Source of the DNA: JBJXFY01 sp046155815
Lineage (GTDB): Bacteria > Verrucomicrobiota > Verrucomicrobiia > Limisphaerales > CAIMTB01
Length of the DNA: 14,800 bases
Assembly (NCBI GenBank): GCA_046155815.1
Contig: JBJXFY010000170.1
Span: forward strand, 1 to 14,800
Direction: 5' to 3'
Made by a program: the position numbers and the translations under genes
The notes under the pieces: generated by a model
What the model was told of the DNA's origin: nothing
Databases searched by the model: none
Seen by the model: the letters and a program-made list of their open reading frames with translations, nothing else
Shown here: piece by piece, positions 1 through 8,952 of the stretch
Layout: every line of letters starts with the position of its first letter
Numbering within the stretch: position 1 is the first letter of the stretch

Positions 1-283
1 GGCTCCAGGTGGTCACGCAGTGCAGGTCGCTCGTGTCCCGGAACTGCGGCAGGGCCATGAACCCGTCCCAGGTGAGCGTGACCGGGTTCTCGACGTGCCC
101 ATGAATCTTCAGCCGCCACTCTCCCGCGGGCACGTCGGGATGGATGCCGAGGTCGAGGACGGGGAAGTTCGTGACCAGCCGCTGGCCGGGCGGGAGGCGG
201 TCCGTGGAGCGTACGGCGGGTCGGGCGCGGCCGGCCATCTTCGCGGCCCAGCGCTCCTTCGCGGCGATGTAGGCGTCCTTCAC
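1..283 (-). CDS. Sulfite-oxidase-like molybdopterin oxidoreductase (partial, 3' end outside window)
   Basis: The minus strand encodes the N-terminal ~94 residues of a sulfite-oxidase/YedY-like molybdopterin-dependent oxidoreductase. Such enzymes use a Mo-pterin cofactor for oxo-transfer redox chemistry. Visible are an N-terminal KERWA segment, then RLPPGQRLVTNFPVLDLG, a WRLKIHGHVENP strand region, and LHCVTTWS near the window edge. The Cys in that last motif is the expected Mo ligand of the family. I chose the GTG at 283 because family members usually carry a helix of the AAKERWA type before RLPPGQ. An in-frame ATG at 238 would remove it. No clear Shine-Dalgarno sequence is visible. The gene lies downstream of the ceramidase-like gene on the same strand, 313 bp away, so co-transcription is uncertain. 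The family call is firm; the substrate is unknown. Confidence 0.85.
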   Translation of the reverse strand, partial: MKDAYIAAKERWAAKMAGRARPAVRSTDRLPPGQRLVTNFPVLDLGIHPDVPAGEWRLKIHGHVENPVTLTWDGFMALPQFRDTSDLHCVTTWS

Positions 284-596
284 AGGGGTGAGGGTAGCCG
301 AGGGTCGGAGGGAGGCACAACGCCCCGCGCGCAGTCCACGGCTCGGGCCATCGGCTCGGGTCAGTTTGGAATGGAGTTTCCGCTGCTTCTTCCAGCTGAG
401 CCCATCGCATCCAAGCTTGCCGCCTGAACTTGGACGTGAAGCGCATTGGGCAGACGCCCCGGCGCCGGATAGAAATCCCGCCGCTGCGGCCGCCGGAGGC
501 CCTGCCTTGCGGGCGGGATGCCATTCAAGGCCGTTACTGCTCGTGGCATCCGTAGCGGGCTCACACTCCGTCATTTCCTTCCGCCCGTCCTTCCAC
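284..596. other. Intergenic stretch without a supported gene
   Basis: These 313 bp separate two minus-strand genes. Short open frames cross the interval on both strands, but none has family-like sequence. A 7-bp inverted repeat (GGATGCC at 516-522, GGCATCC at 545-551) is present with a 22-bp spacer. I see no T-run terminator and no convincing promoter. Confidence 0.5.
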
Positions 597-1892
597 CTAC
601 GGGGTCCTACCCCGCAGTTCGTAAAGCCGCTTGAGGGCCATGTTCATGAGTTCCTCGCCCGCGCCCACGGCGGCCGGGGCCACAGGGGCGTCCGCGCCGT
701 AGCCGCCTTCGGCGACGGCCTCAATGGTTGGGAGGTACTGGTGGTAGCCGTTGGCGTAGCCGGCGAAGAAGAGCACGGGCAGGCGCGCGCGTTCCTTCAG
801 CCGCAGGCTGTGCGCGCTGAAGACCTCGCCGGAGACGCCTACGAGGCCGATCTCGCCGTTGAGCAGCGCCACCGTCAGCCGTGGGCGGACGCCTTCCGCG
901 TATTCGTCGGCGTAGTTCGCGACCAGTTCCGGAAAGAAGGCGACGGAGAAGGCCGCGCGCACGGCGGGGTTGCTGAGGTTCATGCGTGGTTCGAAGCGCA
1001 GGCGCTCCTCGGCGGTCTCGAGCGACGGACTCGCCGGCACGGCGGGCCGCAGCGTGCGGGTCAGCGCCACGGCCTCGTTTCCGAGCGCCGCGCCCAGCGC
1101 GCGGTGGTCCGGCCGGTCGCGTCGGTCCACGGAGAGGTCGCCCGCCGCGCCCTGTAGGAACACGGCGACGCCGCCGAGCGAGTTGGTCACGGTGTCCTTG
1201 AGGGCGCCGACGTAGTCGGGGGAGAAGCGGTTCAGAGCGGAGGGCAGCATGGTGGGGTGCGCAGCGAAGTTGACGAGCGTGGCGAGGTTGCGCGTGCCGT
1301 CGGCGCTGGTGAAGAGCGCCACGGCCAGGTCGCGGTCCACGGGCTTGGGCTCGAGCTTGGTGTGGCGGTTCCGGTTGAAGCCCTCGATCGGACGGGAGAC
1401 GGCGGCCATGGCTGCGGGTTCCCGGCGGGCGTCGGCCTCCGCCACGGCGGCGACGATGGCGTCCTCCGCTTCGCGGTACCAGCGGAGGGCGGCGTCGTAC
1501 CTCCCGCGTCCGCGGCCGTCGCGGTCGGAGAGTTCCATGACCGGGGCGTGATGGGTGTGCGAGCCGCCGAGAAAGCTCGCCTCGATCTGGAGTTCCGCGG
1601 CCAGCCGGCCGCGGATGCGGGCGAGCGACTCCTCGGAGGGCGAGCGGCCGAGGTCCAGGCCGACGAGGGCCAGCTTGCGACCGCGCGCTTGGATTACCAG
1701 GGCGTCGGCGCGCAGGGATTCCTCGGCGCCTTCCGAGAGCCGCGCGCCGGCACCGCCGTAGCCCCACATGGGCACGGGCTCGCGTGGGGTGAGGTCGCGG
1801 GACGCGGCCCCGGCGAGGAAGCGGGGCTCCGCCGCGTCGCCCCGGAGGAGCAGCAGCAAGAGCACGGGCAGCAGTGTGGGGCGGGGCTTCAC
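597..1892 (-). CDS. Secreted neutral/alkaline ceramidase-like protein
   Basis: A 431-residue protein with a start-proximal basic and Leu-rich segment (residues 1-20, MKPRPTLLPVLLLLLL) followed by DAAEP, read as a signal peptide. The mature part begins FLAGAASRDLTP and PMWGYGG, which match the start of the neutral/alkaline non-lysosomal ceramidase N-terminal domain family. SHTHHAP (residues 111-117) corresponds to the family's zinc-ligand THTH region. NFAAHPT (208-214) and LQGAAGD (246-252) are the other recognisable family blocks. True ceramidases cleave the amide bond of ceramide. Many PVC-type homologues are shorter and of unknown substrate, so hydrolase specificity is not claimed. The start is GTG at 1892, supported because it gives the signal peptide; the next in-frame Met lies inside the domain. 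The product is likely periplasmic or extracellular. Confidence 0.85.
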   Translation of the reverse strand: MKPRPTLLPVLLLLLLRGDAAEPRFLAGAASRDLTPREPVPMWGYGGAGARLSEGAEESLRADALVIQARGRKLALVGLDLGRSPSEESLARIRGRLAAELQIEASFLGGSHTHHAPVMELSDRDGRGRGRYDAALRWYREAEDAIVAAVAEADARREPAAMAAVSRPIEGFNRNRHTKLEPKPVDRDLAVALFTSADGTRNLATLVNFAAHPTMLPSALNRFSPDYVGALKDTVTNSLGGVAVFLQGAAGDLSVDRRDRPDHRALGAALGNEAVALTRTLRPAVPASPSLETAEERLRFEPRMNLSNPAVRAAFSVAFFPELVANYADEYAEGVRPRLTVALLNGEIGLVGVSGEVFSAHSLRLKERARLPVLFFAGYANGYHQYLPTIEAVAEGGYGADAPVAPAAVGAGEELMNMALKRLYELRGRTP

Positions 1893-2110
1893 GACTCGAG
1901 GATGGGGGGCGGGCGGCTGGGGGCAATTCTGCTTCGTTCGTCCTCAGCGTCCCGCTCACGCGCTTCTCCGGAGGATAGGGGATTGTGGATGGAGGTGCGG
2001 GCCATGCCCCATCTTCGTCGCCGTCGGGGACGAGCGCGACCACTGGGGCAAACGATCCGCGTGAAACGCCTTGCCGCGTCCCAAGGCGAGCCCGACCATA
2101 GTCGCAGATT

Positions 2111-2206
2111 TTGCCAGGGCCCATGGAATGCGGACTTGCCAACCCCGCCAGGGCCGGAAGGCAGCAACGGTCGCATGCTTTGCATCTGCCGTGGTGTCCC
2201 TGGCTT
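2111..2206 (+). ncRNA. ffs: Signal recognition particle 4.5S RNA (small type)
   Basis: The conserved SRP RNA helix-8 region is clear: CCGCCAGGGCCGGAAGGCAG followed by CAACGG (2145-2170). It contains the GGAA tetraloop, and the CCAG and AGCAA strands form the asymmetric loops that bind the Ffh M domain. The ends pair perfectly (GCCAGGG at 2113-2119 with CCCTGGC at 2198-2204), giving a ~96-nt hairpin RNA of the short bacterial type without an Alu domain. It sits 74 bp upstream of dnaX, the same neighbourhood as in many bacteria (ffs/scr-dnaX-ybaB-recR). Ends are estimated from pairing. A weak upstream promoter candidate (TTGCCG at 2071-2076, CATAGT at 2097-2102) has a long 20-bp spacer and is not convincing. 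The RNA acts with Ffh in co-translational targeting of membrane and secreted proteins. Confidence 0.93.
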
Positions 2207-2280
2207 GATTGGAGTCCGGAGGGCGGGCGGAGCGCGGAACACGCGGCTTCTCCCGCCTTCCGCCTTTTCCGCGCCGCCGC

Positions 2281-3996
<1,716 letters not shown>

Positions 3997-4033
3997 AGGT
4001 TGCCCCAGCCCGGACTGCCCCTTAATTCAGTTT

Positions 4034-4051
4034 CCCCGCCAGTGGGCGGGG
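4034..4051 (+). other. GC-rich hairpin between dnaX and ybaB
   Basis: CCCCGCC (4034-4040) pairs with GGCGGGG (4045-4051) across a 4-nt loop. There is no T-run after it, so it is not a standard intrinsic terminator. It could stabilise or separate transcript segments between dnaX and ybaB. Function is inferred only from position, 18 nt before the ybaB start codon. Confidence 0.35.
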
Positions 4052-4069
4052 CGAGCACTCATCCACACC

Positions 4070-4381
4070 ATGTCGAGCGTCGGCAAAATCATGAAGCAGG
4101 CGGCGCGCATCCAGCGCCAGATCGAGGAGAAGCAGAAGGCCCTCGCCGAGCGGACCGTCGAGGCCACCAGCGGCGGCGGCGCGGTGAAGGCCGTCGCGAA
4201 ATGCGACATCAGCCTGGTCTCGATCACGATTGACCCCGCCGCGGTGAATCCCGCGGACGTGGCGCTGCTCGAGGATCTGGTGCTGACCGCCGCCAACAAC
4301 GCGCTCGCCCAGGCCCGCGACATCCAGCAGAAGGAGCTCGGGGAGGCCGCGGGCGGCTTCAACCTTCCGGGCCTGTTCTAG
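4070..4381 (+). CDS. ybaB: YbaB/EbfC nucleoid-associated protein
   Basis: A 103-residue protein, the usual size for this family of small homodimeric DNA-binding nucleoid proteins. The ATG at 4070 gives MSSVGKIMKQAARIQRQ, the N-terminal helix typical of the family. A charged helix (IEEKQKALAERTVEA), the Gly-rich SGGGAVKAVA turn and strand, ISLVSITIDPAAVNP, and a C-terminal helix ending in a Gly/Leu-rich tail (GGFNLPGLF) follow in the family order. An upstream in-frame GTG at 3968 lies within dnaX and is rejected. Location between dnaX and recR is the conserved arrangement, and recR starts 17 bp after its stop. The exact physiological role of the family is only partly known: nucleoid binding and regulation. 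Confidence 0.95.
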   Translation: MSSVGKIMKQAARIQRQIEEKQKALAERTVEATSGGGAVKAVAKCDISLVSITIDPAAVNPADVALLEDLVLTAANNALAQARDIQQKELGEAAGGFNLPGLF

Positions 4382-4398
4382 CCCGCCGCCCCTGCGGC

Positions 4399-5013
4399 AT
4401 GGCCTCGCTCCCCGCTCCCCTCGCCGAGCTTGTCGGCGAACTCGGCCGCCTTCCCGGCATCGGTCCGCGCTCGGCCGAGCGGCTGGCGCTGCACCTCGTT
4501 CAGGCCGATCCCGCGCGCGTTGCGCAGCTCGCCGAGACCCTGACGCGCACCCGCCGCGCCATCGTCCACTGTGAGCAGTGCGGCGCGCTCGCCACCGTCT
4601 CGCCCTGCGCGTTGTGCGAGGACCCGCGCCGCGACCCCACCCTGCTCTGTGTGGTCGAGCGCGCGGTGGACATTCTCACGCTGGAGAAGGCCGGCACCTT
4701 TGTCGGCCGCTACCATGTGCTGGGTGGCAAGATTTCGCCAATCAATGGCATCGGGCCGGAGGATCTGCGCATCGCCGGGCTGGAGAAGCGCCTTTGCGCC
4801 GGCGGCGTGCGCGAGGTGATTCTCGCGCTGGGCAGCGACGTGGAGGGCGACGCCACCAGCCACTACCTCGCGCAGCGGCTCGGCCCGTTCGGCGTCACCG
4901 TGTCGCGTCTCGCCCAAGGCCTGCCTGCCGGCAGCGGACTGGATTTCGCGGATGAACTGACCCTCGCCCGGGCCCTCGAAGGCCGCCGCCCGCTGGAGCC
5001 GGGCGCACCGTGA
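4399..5013 (+). CDS. recR: Recombination mediator protein RecR
   Basis: A 204-residue RecR, matching the usual ~200 residues. It acts with RecO (and RecF) to load RecA on SSB-coated gapped DNA. The helix-hairpin-helix region is near residues 11-35 (LGRLPGIGPRSAERLALHL). The zinc finger cysteines are C58, C61, C70 and C73 (CEQC and CALC). The Toprim domain begins LLCVVE, followed by GRYHVLGGKISPINGIGPEDL-type sequence and ALGSDVEGDATSHYL. The C-terminal block (VSRLAQGLPAGSGLDFADE, then LTLARALEGRR) is characteristic. It is translated from the same unit as dnaX and ybaB with short spacing. No anomalies are seen. Confidence 0.97.
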   Translation: MASLPAPLAELVGELGRLPGIGPRSAERLALHLVQADPARVAQLAETLTRTRRAIVHCEQCGALATVSPCALCEDPRRDPTLLCVVERAVDILTLEKAGTFVGRYHVLGGKISPINGIGPEDLRIAGLEKRLCAGGVREVILALGSDVEGDATSHYLAQRLGPFGVTVSRLAQGLPAGSGLDFADELTLARALEGRRPLEPGAP

Positions 5014-5029
5014 TGCTTCTTTCCAACCC

Positions 5030-5635
5030 ATGACCCCCGCCGTCGTCTTTGACTTGGGCAAGGTGCTGCTCGACTTCGACTATGTGCCGGTGCTGCGCCA
5101 CATCGCGGCGCATAGCCGCACCGCGCTGCCGGAACTGAAGCAGCTCCTTGACCAGGGCCCGCTTCTCCACGCCTACGAACGCGGGGAGCTGGATTCGCCG
5201 GCCTTCCACCGCGCCGTGGCGGAGGCCACGGGGCTGACGACGCCCTACCCGGTCTTTGCCCGCCTCTTCGGCGACATCTTCACGGGCATCCCGGAGATGA
5301 TCGCCCTGCATGCAGCGCTGCGCGGGGCCGGCGTCCCGACCTTTGTCTTCTCGAATACCAACGACCTCGCCATCCAGCACGTCCGCCGGACGTTCCCGTT
5401 CTTCAACGCCTTCGACGGACATGTCCTGTCCTATGAGCACGGCGTGATGAAGCCCGACCCGCGGCTGTACGAGGTGGTTGAGAGCGTCACTGGATGCCGC
5501 GGCGCTGACCTCGTGTATCTCGACGACCGGGAAGAGAACGTTGCCGCCGGGGACGCCCGTGGCTGGCGTGTGGTGCATCACGCCGAAGCTGCGGCGACCG
5601 CGGCCGCGTTACGCAGCTACGGCCTGCCGGTGTAA
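5030..5635 (+). CDS. HAD-superfamily hydrolase (subfamily IA, YihX-like)
   Basis: A 201-residue HAD-like protein starting 17 bp after recR. Motif I is VFDLGKVLLD, with nucleophile candidate D8. The second acidic residue of the usual DxD is Gly, as in the DLGxV subgroup that includes the YihX glucose-1-phosphatase type. Motif II is SNTN (108-111), motif III is K141 in GVMKPDP, and motif IV is YLDDREEN (D165, D166). The helical cap follows motif I directly. Substrate is not predictable; small phosphorylated metabolites are typical. It is probably the last gene of the dnaX unit, ahead of the bidirectional terminator at 5715-5741. No signal peptide is visible, so the product is cytoplasmic. Confidence 0.88.
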   Translation: MTPAVVFDLGKVLLDFDYVPVLRHIAAHSRTALPELKQLLDQGPLLHAYERGELDSPAFHRAVAEATGLTTPYPVFARLFGDIFTGIPEMIALHAALRGAGVPTFVFSNTNDLAIQHVRRTFPFFNAFDGHVLSYEHGVMKPDPRLYEVVESVTGCRGADLVYLDDREENVAAGDARGWRVVHHAEAAATAAALRSYGLPV

Positions 5636-5714
5636 TGTCGGCGGGCGGCTTGGCTGCGGACCGAACTGCGCCCGGTCGCGACGTGGCGGGGCGTCGGGAG
5701 CGATGCTGACGCAA

Positions 5715-5741
5715 AAAAGCGCCCGGAAGCTGGGCGCTTTT
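5715..5741. terminator. Bidirectional intrinsic terminator between the HAD gene and rpmB
   Basis: AAAAGCGCCC (5715-5724) pairs perfectly with GGGCGCTTTT (5732-5741) around a 7-nt loop. On the minus strand the stem is followed by six T residues (complement of A5713-5718), a canonical terminator for rpmB, whose stop lies 22 bp away. On the plus strand it ends in TTTTGT, serving the recR/HAD transcript. Confidence 0.92.
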
Positions 5742-5762
5742 GTGAAACGGGAAGAGCTTCGG

Positions 5763-6032
5763 TCAGGCCTTCTTGGCCTCGGTGGCCTTCCAGGTGCGTT
5801 TGGGGGCCTTGGTGACGAGGCCCTTCTTGATGGCCTTGGCGGTGACGCGCACATAGCGCACCTCGCCGTTCGGCATCACGGCCTTCACGCGCTGGAGGTT
5901 GGGGAAAAAGCGCCGCTTGGTGATGGCGGTCACGTGCGTGCCGATGCCGCCCTCCCGCTTGGGCTTGCCGCTGCGCCAGATGTGGCTGCCCTTGATCGGG
6001 CGTTTGCCGGTGAGTTCACAGATTCGGGCCAT
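5763..6032 (-). CDS. rpmB: 50S ribosomal protein L28 (bL28)
   Basis: An 89-residue basic protein with the family start MARICELTGKRP, the TKRRFFPNLQRV core and a C-terminal VRVTAKAIKKGLVTKAP segment. It is a structural protein of the large ribosomal subunit. It is slightly longer than the common ~78 residues because of a Gly/Lys-rich stretch (HIWRSGKPKREGGIGTH, residues 17-33) and a short Lys/Ala tail. There is one Cys only (C5), so it is not a four-cysteine zinc-binding form. Upstream are an AAAGGA Shine-Dalgarno at 6040-6045 and a candidate promoter. It is monocistronic, ending at the strong terminator at 5715-5741. Confidence 0.95.
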   Translation of the reverse strand: MARICELTGKRPIKGSHIWRSGKPKREGGIGTHVTAITKRRFFPNLQRVKAVMPNGEVRYVRVTAKAIKKGLVTKAPKRTWKATEAKKA

Positions 6033-6039
6033 AAATCAG

Positions 6040-6045
6040 TCCTTT
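6040..6045 (-). promoter_or_regulatory. Shine-Dalgarno sequence of rpmB
   Basis: AAAGGA on the minus strand lies 7 nt before the rpmB ATG. It is one of the few clear ribosome-binding sites in the window and supports the chosen start. Confidence 0.7.
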
Positions 6046-6062
6046 GTCCAAAAAGGGACGGC

Positions 6063-6091
6063 AATAGGCCGCAACAGACCGTCCGCGGCAA
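6063..6091 (-). promoter_or_regulatory. Candidate promoter of rpmB
   Basis: On the minus strand TTGCCG (complement of 6086-6091) is separated by 17 bp from CCTATT (complement of 6063-6068). The match to the -35 is fair and to the -10 is weak. Placement is right for rpmB, so this is a tentative sigma-70-type promoter. Confidence 0.35.
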
Positions 6092-6191
6092 GCCCAATTT
6101 CCGGTCACCTTCAGGCCCGCTGCGGTGTCTCAAATTTGCCGCCGCGTCAGGCTGGCCTTGCGGCCGGCCTTCACGCAGGCTGGCCGCAGCC

Positions 6192-7073
6192 ATGAGACTC
6201 ATCCGTGTGCTGTTCACCGCCTGGATGCTGGCCGCGCCGCTGACCGGTGCCGCCGCTGACCCGAAACGCATCGTCCTGATCGCCGGCCGCCCCAGCCATG
6301 GGCCGGGCGACCACGAGTTCCGCGCCGGCTCCCTTCTGCTGGCCGGCCTCCTGAACCAGCAGCCCGGCCTCAAGTGCGACGTGTACACCAACGGCTGGCC
6401 GGCCGATGCCACCGACCTCGACGGTGCCGCCACCATTTTCATCTTCTGCGACGGCGGCGACGGCCATCCGGCCATCCAGCCCGAGCGGCTGGAAAAGCTT
6501 CGCAGCCTCATGGCCCGGGGAGTCGGCCTCGGCACCTGCCACTACGGCGTCGAGGTGCCGAAGGGGGATCCCGGCGACGCCTGGCTGGCGTGGACCGGTG
6601 GCTACTTCGAGACCTTCTGGAGCGTGAACCCGCACTGGGACGCGGACTTCACGTCGTTCCCGGATCACCCCGTCACGCGCGGCGTGAAGCCCTTCAGGAT
6701 CCGCGACGAGTGGTACTACCACATGCGCTTCCCCGAGGGCATGAAGGGCGTGACCCCGCTGCTCACCGCGCTGCCGCCCAAGGACACGCTCAGCCGCCCC
6801 GACGGTCCGCACAGCGGCAACCCGCACGTCCGCGCTGCGATCGCACGCGGCGAGCCGCAGCACGTCATGTGGGCCATTGAGCGGCCGGACGGCGGGCGCG
6901 GCTTCGGCTTCACCGGCGCGCATTTCCATCGCAACTGGGGCGACCCGAACTTCCGCAAGATCGTCCTCAACGCGATCGCCTGGAGCGCCAAGGCCGACGT
7001 GCCACCCGGCGGCATCGAGACCACTGTCACGCCGGAGATGCTGGCGGCGAACTGGGATCCGAAGGGGCGGTAG
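6192..7073 (+). CDS. Secreted ThuA-like domain protein
   Basis: A 293-residue protein with an N-terminal signal peptide (MRLIRVLFTAWMLAAPLTGAAA), followed by a ThuA-like class-I-glutamine-amidotransferase fold. The domain starts RIVLIAGRPSHGPGDHEF, with IFIFCDGGDGHP, then VGLGTCHYGVEVP (the nucleophile-elbow-like segment) and DEWYYHMRFPEG. It ends at FGFTGAHFHRNWGDPNFRKI. ThuA-like proteins are abundant in PVC bacteria and often linked to sugar catabolism, but the reaction is not established for most. The Cys in GTCHYG sits where the amidotransferase nucleophile would be; whether it is catalytic is unknown. The start at 6192 is set by the signal peptide. It is divergent from rpmB with a 159-bp shared upstream region. 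Confidence 0.88.
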   Translation: MRLIRVLFTAWMLAAPLTGAAADPKRIVLIAGRPSHGPGDHEFRAGSLLLAGLLNQQPGLKCDVYTNGWPADATDLDGAATIFIFCDGGDGHPAIQPERLEKLRSLMARGVGLGTCHYGVEVPKGDPGDAWLAWTGGYFETFWSVNPHWDADFTSFPDHPVTRGVKPFRIRDEWYYHMRFPEGMKGVTPLLTALPPKDTLSRPDGPHSGNPHVRAAIARGEPQHVMWAIERPDGGRGFGFTGAHFHRNWGDPNFRKIVLNAIAWSAKADVPPGGIETTVTPEMLAANWDPKGR

Positions 7074-7249
7074 GCCGCGCCCGGGGGGCCCAGGCTGGTT
7101 TTGCGCCAAGGCAGGCTCCGCGGCCGGGTGCCGCGCGAAGGCGGCTGCCGGGAAAGCGCCTGGAACGCAGGTCGGAAGCCGGGTCGGCAACGGACCTTCA
7201 GGAAACGGCCGGCCTTGGACGGCTCAGCGGACGAAGTGGGAAACCTCGC

Positions 7250-8161
7250 TCATTCCGGTCCCGTCCCAGGCGGGTTAGCCATCACGCGAGCCTCAGCGCC
7301 GGGGTGGATGGGATGGTCAACGAGTTCCCCCGATTCCTGCAGCAGCGGTTTCCTCTGGTAGTGGCCGGGCACGGACACGATCGGCTCGGGCAGTTGCGCC
7401 TCGGCCCGGCGACGGCCGATGACCCGGATGTAGCCGAGGTGGCTGCCGGAGTCAGCTTCCAGCGCCCCGGCCTCCAAGGCATTTTCAGGCGCCACCAGGC
7501 GGAGCCAGTCGAGCCAGAACCGCCAGCCATCAGGCAGCATGTCGGCCTCCTCGATGTCCAGGATGCCTGTCCGGCCCCAATGGTGCCGCCACCAAGCCGC
7601 CGAATGAATGCTCCACAAGGGTTCCTGGGACCACCATTCCCGAAGATGCGCCGGGAGAGGGTCCTCCACCTCGTGCCTGAGTCCCACCTGGGCGATCCCG
7701 ATCCGGCCGCCCGGCTTCACGAACCGGGCGAGGTAGTTCAGGTAATGGTCGTCCGTGCCGTAGTACATGAAGGAGTCCACGGACACGATGGCGTCAAAGA
7801 ATTCCACGGCGAACGGCAGGGCCCGCGCGTCCGCATGAATCGGGAAGACTCCCTCCTCGACCCCGGCATCCCGGATCCGCTGGAAGTTCTCCGAGGCGCT
7901 GAACCAGAGGTCGGCGGCCCAGACCTGGACGCCAAGCTCGCGGCGCAAAAAAACCGATGACATCGCCCGTCCGCAGCCAAGATCAAGGACCTTCATGCCC
8001 GGCCGCAACGGCATCGCTTCCGTGAGCCATTCCGTCAACCAAAGTGCATTGGCTCCGCCACTGGTGCCGGCCAGGATCCAATCCGGGTGATAGCGCGATG
8101 AGCGCGGGAATCGCCCGGCAGCAAGTCGGTGGTTTTGACTCATGATCGTGGGCAGTGGCAT
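7250..8161 (-). CDS. Class I SAM-dependent methyltransferase
   Basis: A 303-residue protein with a Rossmann-type methyltransferase core. Motif I is VLDLGCGRA (58-66), followed by QVWAADLW (acidic end of strand 2), IHADARALPF (motif II-like), FDAIVSVDSFMYYG (motif IV-like) and FVKPGGRIGI. A C-terminal region with many Trp residues (REWWSQEPLW, AAWWRHHWGRTG) and YIRVIGRRR completes the protein. The pattern fits a family of small-molecule or lipid-type methyltransferases annotated only generically. The substrate is unknown. The start could be the ATG at 8161 or a second ATG at 8143 (MSQNHRL). Neither has a clear ribosome-binding site. It is a lone minus-strand gene at the edge of the decaying segment and appears intact. 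Confidence 0.85.
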   Translation of the reverse strand: MPLPTIMSQNHRLAAGRFPRSSRYHPDWILAGTSGGANALWLTEWLTEAMPLRPGMKVLDLGCGRAMSSVFLRRELGVQVWAADLWFSASENFQRIRDAGVEEGVFPIHADARALPFAVEFFDAIVSVDSFMYYGTDDHYLNYLARFVKPGGRIGIAQVGLRHEVEDPLPAHLREWWSQEPLWSIHSAAWWRHHWGRTGILDIEEADMLPDGWRFWLDWLRLVAPENALEAGALEADSGSHLGYIRVIGRRRAEAQLPEPIVSVPGHYQRKPLLQESGELVDHPIHPGAEARVMANPPGTGPE

Positions 8162-8369
8162 GGCTACCCCGGCTCAGCGACCCGGCTCGCAGGAGTCGTG
8201 GAGGGCAGCGGGGGCGTGAGGGTTCGGTTGGTTGCCATGACGGATTGCTACGGGGCGCTGCCGGGGCATTCCGCCAAGGCGGGGAGTTTGGCACGAAACC
8301 CTCATCTCCCGGCGACTCCATCTCAGACCATCGCTCCCGGCAAGCCCGTGCCGCCACTTCGGCTGCACC

Positions 8370-8715
8370 GTGGTGCCGGGCGAGCACCGCCGCCTGGACA
8401 CGCGGCACGCGGAGCTGGGCCGAACTTCGCCGGCACGCTGGAGGCGTTCACCGTCCCGATTGCGCCGCGCACCGCGCCGTTTCAGGAAAAGGTCTGGGCC
8501 GAGCTGCGTCGCATCCCGCACGCGGCGACGATTTCTTGCGGCGCCCTGCCCCGGCAGAGCCACCAGCCGACGGCGCAGCGGGCCGTGCCGGGGCCAACCG
8601 GCAGAACTGCCTCGCCAACTCCCGGCTATTCCACAAGCCAGCGATCGCTGAGGCGAGTTCATCGGTTCGACGCTGCTGGCCTCGGGCTGACGGCTGGTGG
8701 GCGAATGGATGGCCG
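8370..8715 (+). pseudogene. Remnant of methylated-DNA--protein-cysteine methyltransferase (ogt/MGMT type)
   Basis: Homology to O6-alkylguanine-DNA alkyltransferase is spread over frames. One frame gives RRLDTRHAELG near 8385. After an apparent 1-nt loss the next frame gives FAGTLEAFTVPIAPRTAPFQ, then EKVWAELRRIPHAATIS and QPTAQRAV. Another shift gives ANRQNCLA. A functional enzyme continues IxIPCHRV, with the alkyl-acceptor cysteine in PCHR. Here the corresponding place reads LFHK in the last matching frame, and no intact PCHR exists in any frame. Fragments resembling IGS and RLVG follow out of frame. I conclude a decayed gene with at least two indels and a lost active site. Boundaries are approximate. 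No Shine-Dalgarno or start is discernible. Confidence 0.8.
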
Positions 8716-8760
8716 GCAGCCCGCCGACGGAACAGGCGGTCACAAAATGAACCTGCGCCG

Positions 8761-8952
8761 TCAGCATCCCCCGCCGCTCCACGCCGGCCGCCGGTAGCGC
8801 CCGCCCAGGCCGGCCAGGCCCTGTTCCGCGGCCTGCAATTCGTTCAGCGCGGCGTCCACCTGCGAGAGCGCGGTGTGGTACGCCTCCAGCCGGCCCAGCG
8901 CGGCCTGGATGGCCGCGTCAAAGGCCGCACTCAGGAGAGGCGGCGGCGCTTC
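8761..8952 (-). pseudogene. Possible C-terminal fragment of an unrecognised coiled-coil-like protein
   Basis: The minus strand is open from 8952 to a stop at 8761-8763. It reads as an Ala/Leu/Glu-rich helical stretch (AAFDAAIQAALGRLEAY, ALSQVDAALNELQAAEQ) ending GLGGRYRRPAW. It has no ATG start before the helix, and its upstream end runs into the 21-bp repeat array, so it cannot be a whole gene. The amphipathic heptad-like pattern suggests a coiled coil. I do not recognise the family. It may be a real remnant cut by the repeat array or a chance open frame in GC-rich DNA. Confidence 0.3.

Noticed and set aside
7074..7249. Additional copies of the 21-bp repeat
   Set aside because: Several GAAA/GCCGG-like words recur, but their spacing is irregular (about 23 and 27 bp) and no phase can be kept.
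8164..8238. 24-codon minus-strand open frame starting MATNRTL upstream of the methyltransferase
   Set aside because: It is too short, with no ribosome-binding site and no support beyond a start and stop codon.
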